Source: Bacillota bacterium (GTDB taxonomy: Bacteria; Bacillota; Clostridia; Acetivibrionales; DSM-1351). From it: a DNA stretch of 16,087 nucleotides. Shown piece after piece: positions 7,372-12,939 of the stretch. The stretch lies in contig JAEWSZ010000030.1 of the NCBI GenBank assembly GCA_023397905.1, positions 1 to 16,087 of the forward strand, read 5' to 3'. Both the position numbers and the translations under genes were made by a program. A model generated the notes under the pieces. The model saw only the letters and a list, made by a program, of their open reading frames with translations. It made no database searches and was not told the origin of the DNA. Within the stretch, counting starts at the first letter, position 1. Each line of letters opens with the position of its first letter.

Positions 7372-8412
7372 ATGAAAAACAGAGCAGCGTATATGACAGG
7401 AATAAAAAAAATAGAAATGAGGGATATCGAGGTCCCGGAGCTGAGAGAGCAGGATGTGCTTGTAAAGCTTGAATATGTGGGGATATGCGGTTCGGATGTA
7501 CACTATCTGGAGCATGGGAAAATAGGCGATTTTGTTGTAAACGGCGATTTCATTCTGGGCCATGAGTGTGCGGGAACTATTGTGGAAGTGGGCGGAGCCG
7601 TTAAAAACCTGAAGGTCGGAGACAGAGTGGCCCTTGAACCCGGTATAACCTGCGGGCACTGTGAATTTTGCAAAACAGGCCGCTATAACCTGTGCCCCGA
7701 TGTGGAATTTTTGGCAACACCTCCGTACCACGGGTCGCTTATGAATTATATAGCTTTCCCTGAAAACATGTGCTTCAAGCTCCCGGATAATATCACAACA
7801 AAAGAGGGCGCGCTTGTAGAGCCTCTGGCGGTGGGAATGCATGCCGCCATGCAGGGCAATGTAAAGCTGGGTAATTCGGTTGTCATACTGGGAGCAGGCA
7901 CAATAGGCCTTGTTACACTGCTGGCGTGCAAAGCATACGGAGCCACGGAGATCACCGTAGTGGATGTAATACCCAAGAGGCTTGATTACGCAAAGAAGCT
8001 GGGCGCCACGGCGGTTATAAACGCACTTGAAACCGATGTTTTCGCGGAGATCGACAAGCTCACCGGCAAAAGCGGCGTTGATATCGTAATAGAGACCGCC
8101 GGTTCGGCAAAGACCATATCCCAGACCCCATATCTGGTCAAAAACGGAGGTACAATAGTTCTTGTAGGCCTGGCGCCCCAGGATATAATTGAGTTCAATT
8201 TTGCAAAGATAATGGCGAAGGAAGCGCAGATAAAGTCGGTATTCCGTTACAGAAATATCTATCCGGTGGCAATTAAGGCAATCGCACAGGGAATCATCGA
8301 TATCACCGGAATAGTGACCCACGAATTTGATTTTGAAGATACGGACAAAGCCTTTGACTATGTAATAAACAACAAGCAGGATGTAGTTAAAGCGGTAATA
8401 AAGATAGGGTGA
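7372..8412 (+). CDS. Zinc-dependent medium-chain dehydrogenase, sorbitol/xylitol dehydrogenase-like
   Basis: This 346-residue protein would oxidise a polyol to a ketose with NAD+. Catalytic-zinc ligands are present in the expected places (Cys39 in GICGSD, His64-Glu65 in GHE, Glu150 in LVEPLAV). Structural-zinc cysteines are at 94, 97, 100 and 108. The Rossmann motif GAGTIG (174-179) is followed by Asp198 at the end of beta-2 (VVDV), which favours NAD over NADP. I chose ATG 7372 because GGAGAGAAGG sits at good spacing and the family N-terminus begins there; an in-frame ATG at 7357 would add five residues. It lies downstream of the ABC importer on the same strand, so the importer may bring in its polyol substrate (inference). 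Threonine or L-iditol dehydrogenase activity is also possible. Confidence 0.88.
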   Translation: MKNRAAYMTGIKKIEMRDIEVPELREQDVLVKLEYVGICGSDVHYLEHGKIGDFVVNGDFILGHECAGTIVEVGGAVKNLKVGDRVALEPGITCGHCEFCKTGRYNLCPDVEFLATPPYHGSLMNYIAFPENMCFKLPDNITTKEGALVEPLAVGMHAAMQGNVKLGNSVVILGAGTIGLVTLLACKAYGATEITVVDVIPKRLDYAKKLGATAVINALETDVFAEIDKLTGKSGVDIVIETAGSAKTISQTPYLVKNGGTIVLVGLAPQDIIEFNFAKIMAKEAQIKSVFRYRNIYPVAIKAIAQGIIDITGIVTHEFDFEDTDKAFDYVINNKQDVVKAVIKIG

Positions 8413-8439
8413 GTAGGCAGAATCCCGGAGTCAGGGGAA

Positions 8440-8453
8440 CCCCGAAAGCGGGG
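8440..8453 (+). other. GC-rich hairpin in the 3' region of the dehydrogenase gene
   Basis: CCCCG (8440-8444) and CGGGG (8449-8453) form a short, very stable stem with an AAAG loop, inside a GC-rich stretch that differs from the flanking AT-rich DNA. It may help 3' end stability. Confidence 0.4.
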
Positions 8454-8488
8454 AGAATTCGGAAGCGATAAGAGTATAGAATGAAGGA

Positions 8489-8514
8489 AGGCCGGCTTTT
8501 TTTGAAGCCGGCCT
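8489..8514 (+). terminator. Terminator-like hairpin after the dehydrogenase gene
   Basis: AGGCCGGCTT pairs perfectly with AAGCCGGCCT at the two ends of this interval, with a T-rich loop. There is no long T run after the stem (GAATTTG follows), but stem strength and placement between two genes suit transcript termination. Confidence 0.6.
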
Positions 8515-8571
8515 GAATTTGTTTAATTGATTAGAGGAGCAATTTATATATAGTTTTATATTGAGTATTTC

Positions 8572-8601
8572 TTGTAATTTTATGTCTGCATAATCTATAA
8601 T
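8572..8601 (+). promoter_or_regulatory. Sigma-A promoter for the acetyltransferase gene
   Basis: TTGTAA (8572-8577) and TATAAT (8596-8601) are 18 bases apart. Transcription would start near 8608, only about 18 bases before the ATG at 8626, which supports that start despite its weak RBS. Confidence 0.55.
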
Positions 8602-8625
8602 TAAACAAATGGAAAATTCTGAAAT

Positions 8626-9195
8626 ATGGATTATTTATATGTAAACGCAGTAAAGGGGGATATAGATACGAAAACACCAATATTGGAAACGGATAGATTG
8701 ATATTACGGCCATTTTGTATAGAAGATGTACAGGAAGTGTTTGATTGTTGGGAAAGCGACCCTGATGTAGCAAAGTATATGTTCTGGACCAGTCATGATG
8801 ATATTAGTAAAACTATTGAATGGGTAGAAAAAGAATTGAGTAAAATAGATTCTGATGATTGGTACAGATGGGCAATTTTATCAAAGGAAACAGGCGATTT
8901 GCTTGGGACCGGATTAATTTATATTGAAGAAGAGTACGGGAAATTTGAAATAGCATATAATTTGGGTAAAAAAGCATGGGGATTTGGCTACACAACAGAA
9001 GCAATGCAGGAAGTAATAAAATTTGCTAAAGAAGATTTAGGAATAAAAGAAATAATGGGGAGACATGCAACAGAAAATCCTGCTTCTGGCAGGATTTTGA
9101 ACAAGTTAGGATTTTCATATATTAAGGACATACCATATGAATGTAATGGCGGAAAAAATTTATATGAGGGTAAAGAGTATGTTTTGAAGTTATAG
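8626..9195 (+). CDS. GNAT-family N-acetyltransferase (RimJ/RimL-like)
   Basis: This 189-residue protein has the Acetyltransf_3 layout: LETDRLILRPF (about 20-30) at the start of the fold, the acetyl-CoA loop in KKAWGFGYTTEAMQEV (115-130), and HATENPASGRILNKLGF (147-163), the usual final motif. It would transfer acetyl from acetyl-CoA to an amine, perhaps a protein N-terminus or a small molecule; the substrate cannot be told. The RBS before 8626 is weak (GGAAAA), but the promoter just upstream supports this start. Codon use is notably more AT-rich than the sugar and nif genes on either side, and a repeat-like structured element follows it, so recent acquisition is plausible. Confidence 0.85.
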   Translation: MDYLYVNAVKGDIDTKTPILETDRLILRPFCIEDVQEVFDCWESDPDVAKYMFWTSHDDISKTIEWVEKELSKIDSDDWYRWAILSKETGDLLGTGLIYIEEEYGKFEIAYNLGKKAWGFGYTTEAMQEVIKFAKEDLGIKEIMGRHATENPASGRILNKLGFSYIKDIPYECNGGKNLYEGKEYVLKL

Positions 9196-9269
9196 ACTAT
9201 GCAGTTCTTTCTTAAAACATCCCCTTTAATACTCACAGACAACGGCCCGGTCTTCATAAAGTCAATTAC

Positions 9270-9393
9270 GGTTGAAACCTTCGCCTTCAGGCGAAACTGC
9301 TTTCAAGCAATTGTTGTTGAAGGTCTTGGGTTTACGTTTTTTATTTTAGGAGGCTTTAGCCTCAAACCCAAGCTATCGGCTTTCAGCCGATAG
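9270..9393. mobile_element. Nested multi-hairpin element, possible IS200/IS605-type relic or MITE
   Basis: Five inverted repeats are packed into about 125 bases: GGTT-GA-AACC (9270-9279), TTCGCCT/AGGCGAA (9280-9295), TGCTT/AAGCA (9298-9309), CTTGGGTTT with AAACCCAAG (9325-9333 and 9364-9372) enclosing GAGGCT/AGCCTC (9350-9363), and CTATCGGCT/AGCCGATAG (9373-9393). Loops are of the TTCA or TTTA kind. Subterminal hairpins of the form xxxCTTTAGxxx are typical of IS200/IS605 transposon ends and of the structured 3' end of TnpB guide RNAs. A TTAC tetranucleotide, the kind of target such elements use, lies at 9266-9269. No tnpA or tnpB is present. The inverted repeats are certain; the transposon origin is inferred. 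Confidence 0.4.
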
Positions 9394-9405
9394 TAATTAA
9401 CTTGT

Positions 9406-9639
9406 CTAATTTCCGGGTTTAAATGTTTTAATTATTATTCTGGTACAAACAGCTATTGTGGCAGATAAAAACAATATGGCAGATACTATGGCGGTTAGAT
9501 ATGAATATTCAGGATTCCCACCATCAAAAATGTCTCCCAATATTACTGAAATAATAAATCCAAGAACTATCACAAATAGCCCTATTAACAGTAATTTTAA
9601 ATACTCCGTAAAATTTTTCAAAACAGTCATCCCCTTCAC
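9406..9639 (-). CDS. Small membrane protein with two predicted transmembrane helices
   Basis: I do not recognise this protein of up to 77 residues. Two hydrophobic segments are clear: LKLLLIGLFVIVLGFIISVI and, after a short polar loop with DGGNPEYSY, LTAIVSAILFLSATIAVC; the C-terminus is basic. The start is uncertain. A GTG at 9639 has no RBS, an ATG at 9630 directly abuts AAGGGG, and a TTG at 9621 has AAGGGG at a proper distance and may be the real start. It lies beyond the terminator of the upstream minus-strand unit, so it probably has its own promoter. Confidence 0.55.
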   Translation of the reverse strand: MKGMTVLKNFTEYLKLLLIGLFVIVLGFIISVILGDIFDGGNPEYSYLTAIVSAILFLSATIAVCTRIIIKTFKPGN

Positions 9640-9723
9640 TGAATTAATTTGGAAAAATTAAACTGTGCCAAGGGATATTATACTTTAATTACGAGAAAAC
9701 TTCCACACTCCTGTTTTTCCGGT

Positions 9724-9768
9724 TTAAAAGCAGAATCCAGACTTCTCACTTCTGAATTCTGCTTTTAA
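9724..9768 (-). terminator. Terminator of the anfO-containing minus-strand unit
   Basis: TTAAAAGCAGAAT (9724-9736) and ATTCTGCTTTTAA (9756-9768) form a perfect 13-bp stem, extended by CAG/CTG inside. Read on the minus strand the 3' arm ends in CTTTTAA. It lies just past the stop codon at 9801. A second, smaller inverted repeat (TTCTG/CAGAA, about 9777-9790) lies between it and the gene. Confidence 0.65.
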
Positions 9769-9800
9769 GGTTTTCATTCTGAATCCAGAATCCTGCATAC

Positions 9801-10778
9801 TCACTTACTGCACAGGCTGCAACTGCTGCAATCTCCGCAGGGAAAGGTGGAGGCGGGCCTGGGCGCGCTGTCGTTCACCACTGAAAATCTTGAGGTATAG
9901 AGGTCATAAACCCTGGTGTGCTCGCCTTCAAACCTGACATGATGCCCTTCAAAGCTGATTTTTAACGGGATAATTATATATTTATCCTCCTCGATGGGGT
10001 CTAGCCTCATGGACGGTTCAATTATATCAACGGCCCCTTCTCCGTCAAATACTGCTATCTTGCTGCTGGTGGATATCAGCGAACGTATGCCGCCATTTGG
10101 GTTGAAGCAGAGGGAATTGACGTCTCCGCATATGCCCATTGCATTTTCATTGAATACGTCTATATTTCCTATGGGTGTTGAAATAGTTATATCGTAGGCA
10201 GGCTCGATGGACTTGACCGAGCCGTCCTCGTACAGCGAAAAGCCTATCCGCACGGGAAACAGTCCAAGCTTCGTCTTTAATATTATGGATTGTCCGGGCC
10301 AGAGCGTCATAGCCTTGAGATTTCCGCTTTCGTAAAAGCTCAGATTGATTATTTTAGCCTTGAAGCTGCCAAAGGGAAACCGGAATTGAAATTCCCTGCA
10401 TAGCTGTTCCTCATCGGATTCGGTCCAGTAGCCGCTTATTTTTCCGTTCAGAGGGAAAAGGCGTTTTATGGCTCCGCTTTCATAGAAGGTCACCAGCTCG
10501 GCGGGAAAAGTGCCCATAGACGTAATAATGTCGGTTTGCTGCTCAAGGGATATGCTTTTTATAGTCCCGCCCGGGTAAAAAGATATGGAGTGGCTGTATT
10601 TCCTTCTGACCTCGTCGGGGCCGTATCGGGGGATCAGGTCTCCGTATTGCGTATGGATGATATTTTCTTCGTTCAGGATACAGCCTTCTATTTCGCCGTT
10701 CTCGTAGCAATATGAATTTGCTATGCCCTTAAGCTCAATATTGCCGATCAGTTCCCTGGTTAATGTGTTCATGCTCAT
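9801..10778 (-). CDS. Unrecognised MORN-like repeat protein with C-terminal CX2CX2CX2C
   Basis: I cannot name this 325-residue protein. It has about six degenerate repeats of the form hydrophobic-S-F/L-Y-x-x-G-x-I/L-K-x-I, for example ISFYPGGTIKSI (65-76), VTFYESGAIKRL (96-107), LSFYESGNLKAM (146-157) and FSLYEDGSVKSI (180-191), with weaker copies near 22 and 224. This resembles the MORN_2/YwqK repeat style and suggests a beta-rich solenoid. The last residues hold Cys314, 317, 320 and 323 in CX2CX2CX2C, which looks like a metal or iron-sulfur site on a flexible tail. There is no signal peptide, so it is probably cytoplasmic. A near-consensus RBS (AAGGAGGT) fixes the ATG at 10778. It lies 90 bases downstream of the AnfO-like gene on the same strand, divergent from nifH, which suggests a nitrogenase-related role (inference). 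Confidence 0.6.
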   Translation of the reverse strand: MSMNTLTRELIGNIELKGIANSYCYENGEIEGCILNEENIIHTQYGDLIPRYGPDEVRRKYSHSISFYPGGTIKSISLEQQTDIITSMGTFPAELVTFYESGAIKRLFPLNGKISGYWTESDEEQLCREFQFRFPFGSFKAKIINLSFYESGNLKAMTLWPGQSIILKTKLGLFPVRIGFSLYEDGSVKSIEPAYDITISTPIGNIDVFNENAMGICGDVNSLCFNPNGGIRSLISTSSKIAVFDGEGAVDIIEPSMRLDPIEEDKYIIIPLKISFEGHHVRFEGEHTRVYDLYTSRFSVVNDSAPRPASTFPCGDCSSCSLCSK

Positions 10779-10868
10779 GTGATTACCTCCTTATAAAGAT
10801 ATTTGTCGGGTTGACGGTTGCCGTTGCCGGATATGCTCCGGCTGTCATATGCCATTGGATGAAAGATT

Positions 10869-11501
10869 TCAGCATTGACAGACTTTTTTAAATATGGTGA
10901 CTTTCAATTTGTTTTTTTCTATCTCATCAGAAGTAAAAGCTAATTTTCTCTGGGGCAATATTGTATCAAACCACGGAGGGATATGGCTGCATATGACCTC
11001 CAGCTTGTAAAAGGGGCTGATCTCAATAAAGGATTGCAGCGCTTTTTTTGATGAAATCTCAGGATGTTCCTCCTGAAGCTCTATAAGGTTCAGAAAATAC
11101 ACGCCTTCAACTCCGGTGGGCACCGGAGAGGTGGGCGCGGAGGAGGAAGGAGCGGCACTTGCATTGGCGGCCTCGTCCAGTTCCGACCGGATGTCCTCCA
11201 GGAGTGAATTCGAAAAGGCTTCAGCCTCAAAGATATCAAAGCCCATTCTTTCCAATATATTATACGGAAGGCCGGATACGGATTTTACCAGAAGCGTATT
11301 GCAATCTTCCAGTTTAAGTATGATTGTTCTTATGCTGTCACGTATATCGGATATTGGGGCGGCGGTATCCAGAGAGAATGCGATTTCTTCCCGTACCTGC
11401 CATTGCCCGCTTTGCCTGTCAAATACCAGAAAAAAGGCGCCGTCTTCAAAAGTCGAGAGCTCCTGGGCCTCATTAAAAATTGCTGCTATTTTATTCGACA
11501 T
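10869..11501 (-). CDS. anfO: AnfO-like nitrogenase accessory protein
   Basis: The 210 residues match the size and layout I know for the AnfO family (AnfO_nitrog), first described beside the iron-only nitrogenase. The N-terminal part (about 4-95: IAAIFNEAQELSTFEDG, LEDCNTLLVKSVSGLPYNILERMGFDIFEAE) recalls the NifX/NafY cofactor-binding fold. An Ala/Ser/Pro linker (about 110-130) leads to the C-terminal part with YFLNLIELQEEHPEISSKKAL, FYKLEVICSHIPPWF and a final CQC. The molecular role of AnfO is poorly known; a cofactor or maturation role is usually suggested. RBS GGGAGGAG precedes ATG 11501. It heads a two-gene unit divergent from nifH, and its leader contains an intrinsic terminator. Family assignment is from memory, so moderate confidence. 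Confidence 0.72.
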   Translation of the reverse strand: MSNKIAAIFNEAQELSTFEDGAFFLVFDRQSGQWQVREEIAFSLDTAAPISDIRDSIRTIILKLEDCNTLLVKSVSGLPYNILERMGFDIFEAEAFSNSLLEDIRSELDEAANASAAPSSSAPTSPVPTGVEGVYFLNLIELQEEHPEISSKKALQSFIEISPFYKLEVICSHIPPWFDTILPQRKLAFTSDEIEKNKLKVTIFKKVCQC

Positions 11502-11547
11502 ATAAAATCTCCTCCCTTACAATGGATATTGCAACCCCGAAATAAGC

Positions 11548-11579
11548 AAAAAAAGCGTACCGGATAAACCGATGCGCTT
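11548..11579 (-). terminator. Intrinsic terminator inside the anfO leader (candidate attenuator)
   Basis: Read on the minus strand, AAGCG and CGCTT enclose an inner CGG/CCG stem and are followed by a run of seven or more T (11554-11548). It lies between the promoter at 11614-11642 and the anfO start at 11501. TTGCAAT/ATTGCAA arms (11582-11588 and 11528-11534) form a further 7-bp stem around the whole terminator, so an alternative fold exists that places the terminator in a larger loop. Confidence 0.65.
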
Positions 11580-11613
11580 CTTTGCAATTAATTTTATATT
11601 ATTATTTAACTTT

Positions 11614-11642
11614 ATTATATGGAGCATCATGTCAATAATCAA
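11614..11642 (-). promoter_or_regulatory. Sigma-A promoter of the anfO unit
   Basis: On the minus strand, TTGATT (complement of 11637-11642) and TATAAT (complement of 11614-11619) are 17 bases apart. Transcription would start near 11607, giving a leader of about 105 bases that includes the 11548-11579 terminator. Confidence 0.65.
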
Positions 11643-11712
11643 CTGTTTTTTATTAAAATAAAACAAATCCAGGCCTGTTTTGTAAAATATGCACAAAAAG
11701 AATGTGGTATGC

Positions 11713-11749
11713 CATGTGAAACATGTACAATTTCGTGCATTGTGAACAT
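11713..11749. promoter_or_regulatory. Repeated TGTGAA-ACAT motifs, candidate operator
   Basis: CATGT-GAA-ACATG is a perfect short inverted repeat (11713-11725). A close variant, TGTGAACAT, recurs at 11741-11749, where it overlaps the -35 box of the plus-strand promoter. Two related sites 26 bp apart around a promoter suggest a regulator. The motif does not fit the GlnR consensus TGTNAN7TNACA. Confidence 0.3.
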
Positions 11750-11768
11750 TCCCTCCAGCCTTTATACT
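11740..11768 (+). promoter_or_regulatory. Sigma-A promoter in the nifH upstream region
   Basis: TTGTGA (11740-11745) and TATACT (11763-11768) are 17 bases apart, with a predicted start near 11775. I find no better promoter between here and nifH, and no sigma-54 type GG-N10-GC element. The transcript would be about 260 bases long before the nifH ATG and would have to pass two terminators. Confidence 0.5.
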
Positions 11769-11803
11769 CGTAATATACCAGATAACAAAAACAGCGACGA
11801 CGA

Positions 11804-11845
11804 AGTCTCATATTCCAGCTTTAGGAATGTTGAGACTTTTTCTTT
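11804..11845 (+). terminator. First intrinsic terminator in the nifH leader
   Basis: AGTCTCA (11804-11810) pairs with TGAGACT (11831-11837), and an inner ATTCC/GGAAT stem closes a 7-base loop. A T-rich tract (TTTTTCTTT) follows. It lies only about 30 bases after the predicted transcription start, so the product could be a discrete RNA of about 70 bases. Confidence 0.75.
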
Positions 11846-11900
11846 ATAATTACCAATTTAATCACCCAATCTGGTGCAAGTCACTAATCAACAGACGAAG

Positions 11901-11950
11901 AGGTCTTTAAACAAAAGCCGCGCGCTTAAATGTTTAAAGACCTTTTATTA
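11901..11950 (+). terminator. Second intrinsic terminator in the nifH leader
   Basis: AGGTCTTTAAACA (11901-11913) and TGTTTAAAGACCT (11931-11943) form a perfect 13-bp stem around a GC-rich loop containing GCGCGC, followed by TTTTATTATA. A short CACC/GGTG hairpin with a six-base loop (11863-11876) lies between the two terminators. Confidence 0.75.
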
Positions 11951-11969
11951 TACAACATTGATGTTGTAT
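11950..11969. promoter_or_regulatory. Perfect 20-bp palindrome upstream of nifH
   Basis: ATACAACAT (11950-11958) and ATGTTGTAT (11961-11969) are separated by TG. It overlaps the end of the T tract of the second terminator and lies 66 bases before the nifH ATG. It could be a repressor operator or, as RNA, an 8-bp hairpin with a TTGA loop. Confidence 0.6.
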
Positions 11970-12035
11970 GGCTGGTTAATCAAATTCAAACCACAGGTAT
12001 TAAATTAAACAGAGAGAGAAATGGAGGTATTTATT

Positions 12036-12857
12036 ATGAGACAGGTAGCTATTTATGGAAAAGGCGGAATAGGCAAGTCCACAACAACTCAGAATCTTAC
12101 GGCGGGGCTGGGCGAAATGGGGAAGAAAATAATGATAGTGGGCTGTGACCCGAAAGCCGATTCTACCAGACTGATCCTTGGGGGCCTGGCACAGCAGACG
12201 GTGCTGGATACACTGAGAGAAGAGGGAGAGGATATAGACCTTGACCTGGTAATGAAAAGAGGATTTTCAGACATCAATTGCGTTGAATCAGGCGGACCTG
12301 AACCGGGAGTTGGCTGCGCGGGACGCGGTATCATAACTTCCATCGGCCTGCTGGAAAGATTGGGCGCATATGAGGACGATCTGGATTATGTATTCTATGA
12401 TGTTCTCGGAGACGTTGTGTGCGGCGGATTTGCAATGCCCATACGCGAAGGAAAGGCACAGGAGATATATATTGTGGCCAGCGGTGAAATGATGGCGCTG
12501 TATGCCGCAAACAACATCTCAAAGGGTATTCAGAAATATGCCAAAACAGGCGGCGTAAGACTGGGCGGAATCATATGTAACAGCCGTAAGGTTGACGGTG
12601 AAGCAGCTCTGGTTGAAGCTTTCGCAAAGGAACTGGGCTCGCAGATGATACATTTTGTTCCCAGGGACAATATGGTACAGCGCGCCGAAATTAACAAAAA
12701 GACGGTTATAGACTTTGATCCGGCGTGCAATCAGGCTGATGAATACAGGAGCCTTGCAAAGAAAATAGATGAAAACAAGCTGTTTGTAATACCGAAGCCT
12801 CTCAAGCAGGAAAGACTTGAAGAACTGCTGATGGAGCATGGAATAATGGATATATAA
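12036..12857 (+). CDS. nifH: Nitrogenase iron protein NifH
   Basis: NifH is the dinitrogenase reductase: a homodimer that hydrolyses ATP and passes electrons to NifDK. The 273 residues equal the C. pasteurianum length. P-loop GKGGIGKS is at 8-15, and the [4Fe-4S] ligands Cys94 (in GPEPGVGCAGRG) and Cys129 (in DVLGDVVCGGFAMPIR) are present. Arg97 is the position ADP-ribosylated by DraT in some bacteria. The switch regions DPKADSTR (38-45) and VLGDVVCGG are intact. I chose ATG 12036 because GGAGGT is seven bases upstream and this is the family start; an in-frame ATG at 12021 overlaps that RBS. It is first in the nif operon, behind a leader with two terminators and a palindrome. Its sequence is of the molybdenum type as found in Clostridia. 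Confidence 0.97.
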   Translation: MRQVAIYGKGGIGKSTTTQNLTAGLGEMGKKIMIVGCDPKADSTRLILGGLAQQTVLDTLREEGEDIDLDLVMKRGFSDINCVESGGPEPGVGCAGRGIITSIGLLERLGAYEDDLDYVFYDVLGDVVCGGFAMPIREGKAQEIYIVASGEMMALYAANNISKGIQKYAKTGGVRLGGIICNSRKVDGEAALVEAFAKELGSQMIHFVPRDNMVQRAEINKKTVIDFDPACNQADEYRSLAKKIDENKLFVIPKPLKQERLEELLMEHGIMDI

Positions 12858-12859
12858 GC

Positions 12860-12898
12860 TGCAAAGCAAACTTTAGTACATGCACCATTGCCTTTGCA
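12860..12898 (+). other. Inverted repeat between nifH and nifI1
   Basis: TGCAAAG (12860-12866) and CTTTGCA (12892-12898) form a 7-bp stem with a 25-base loop and no T run after it. It may mark a processing or stabilising site that lets nifH mRNA accumulate above the downstream genes, as is common in nif operons (inference). Confidence 0.4.
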
Positions 12899-12939
12899 TA
12901 AAGAGGAATTTAAGAATTATAAAAAAGGTGGTTGAGATT

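Noticed and set aside
7291..8322. Long minus-strand frame of 343 codons opposite the dehydrogenase
   Set aside because: It is antisense to a gene with intact zinc and NAD motifs, is rich in Cys, Tyr and His in no recognisable pattern, and has no RBS; it is a shadow of the codon bias of the real gene.
11619..11849. Plus-strand reading frame of 76 codons with a CX3CX2CX3C cluster (CGMPCETCTISC)
   Set aside because: It has no ribosome binding site, begins inside the minus-strand promoter, and its 3' part runs through the plus-strand promoter and the first terminator hairpin. Conservation of the cysteines in related genomes would reverse this view.
11804..11876. ANTAR-type two-hairpin antitermination site
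   Set aside because: The loops (AGCTTTA and CAATCT) do not both carry the expected A1 and G4 pattern, so the ANTAR model is not supported by eye.
11863..11900. GGTGCAAGTC...GACGAAG resembling parts of a cobalamin riboswitch
   Set aside because: Only short scattered matches exist; the conserved B12-box and kissing-loop context are missing and the segment is far too short.
11850..12035. Sigma-54 (GG-N10-GC) promoter and NifA site before nifH
   Set aside because: No TGGCAC-N5-TTGC-like element or TGT-N10-ACA pair at the right place was found.
11930..12148. Possible leader peptide or extra gene overlapping the nifH start
   Set aside because: Its ATG lies in the second terminator with no RBS, and from 12036 it runs out of frame over nifH.
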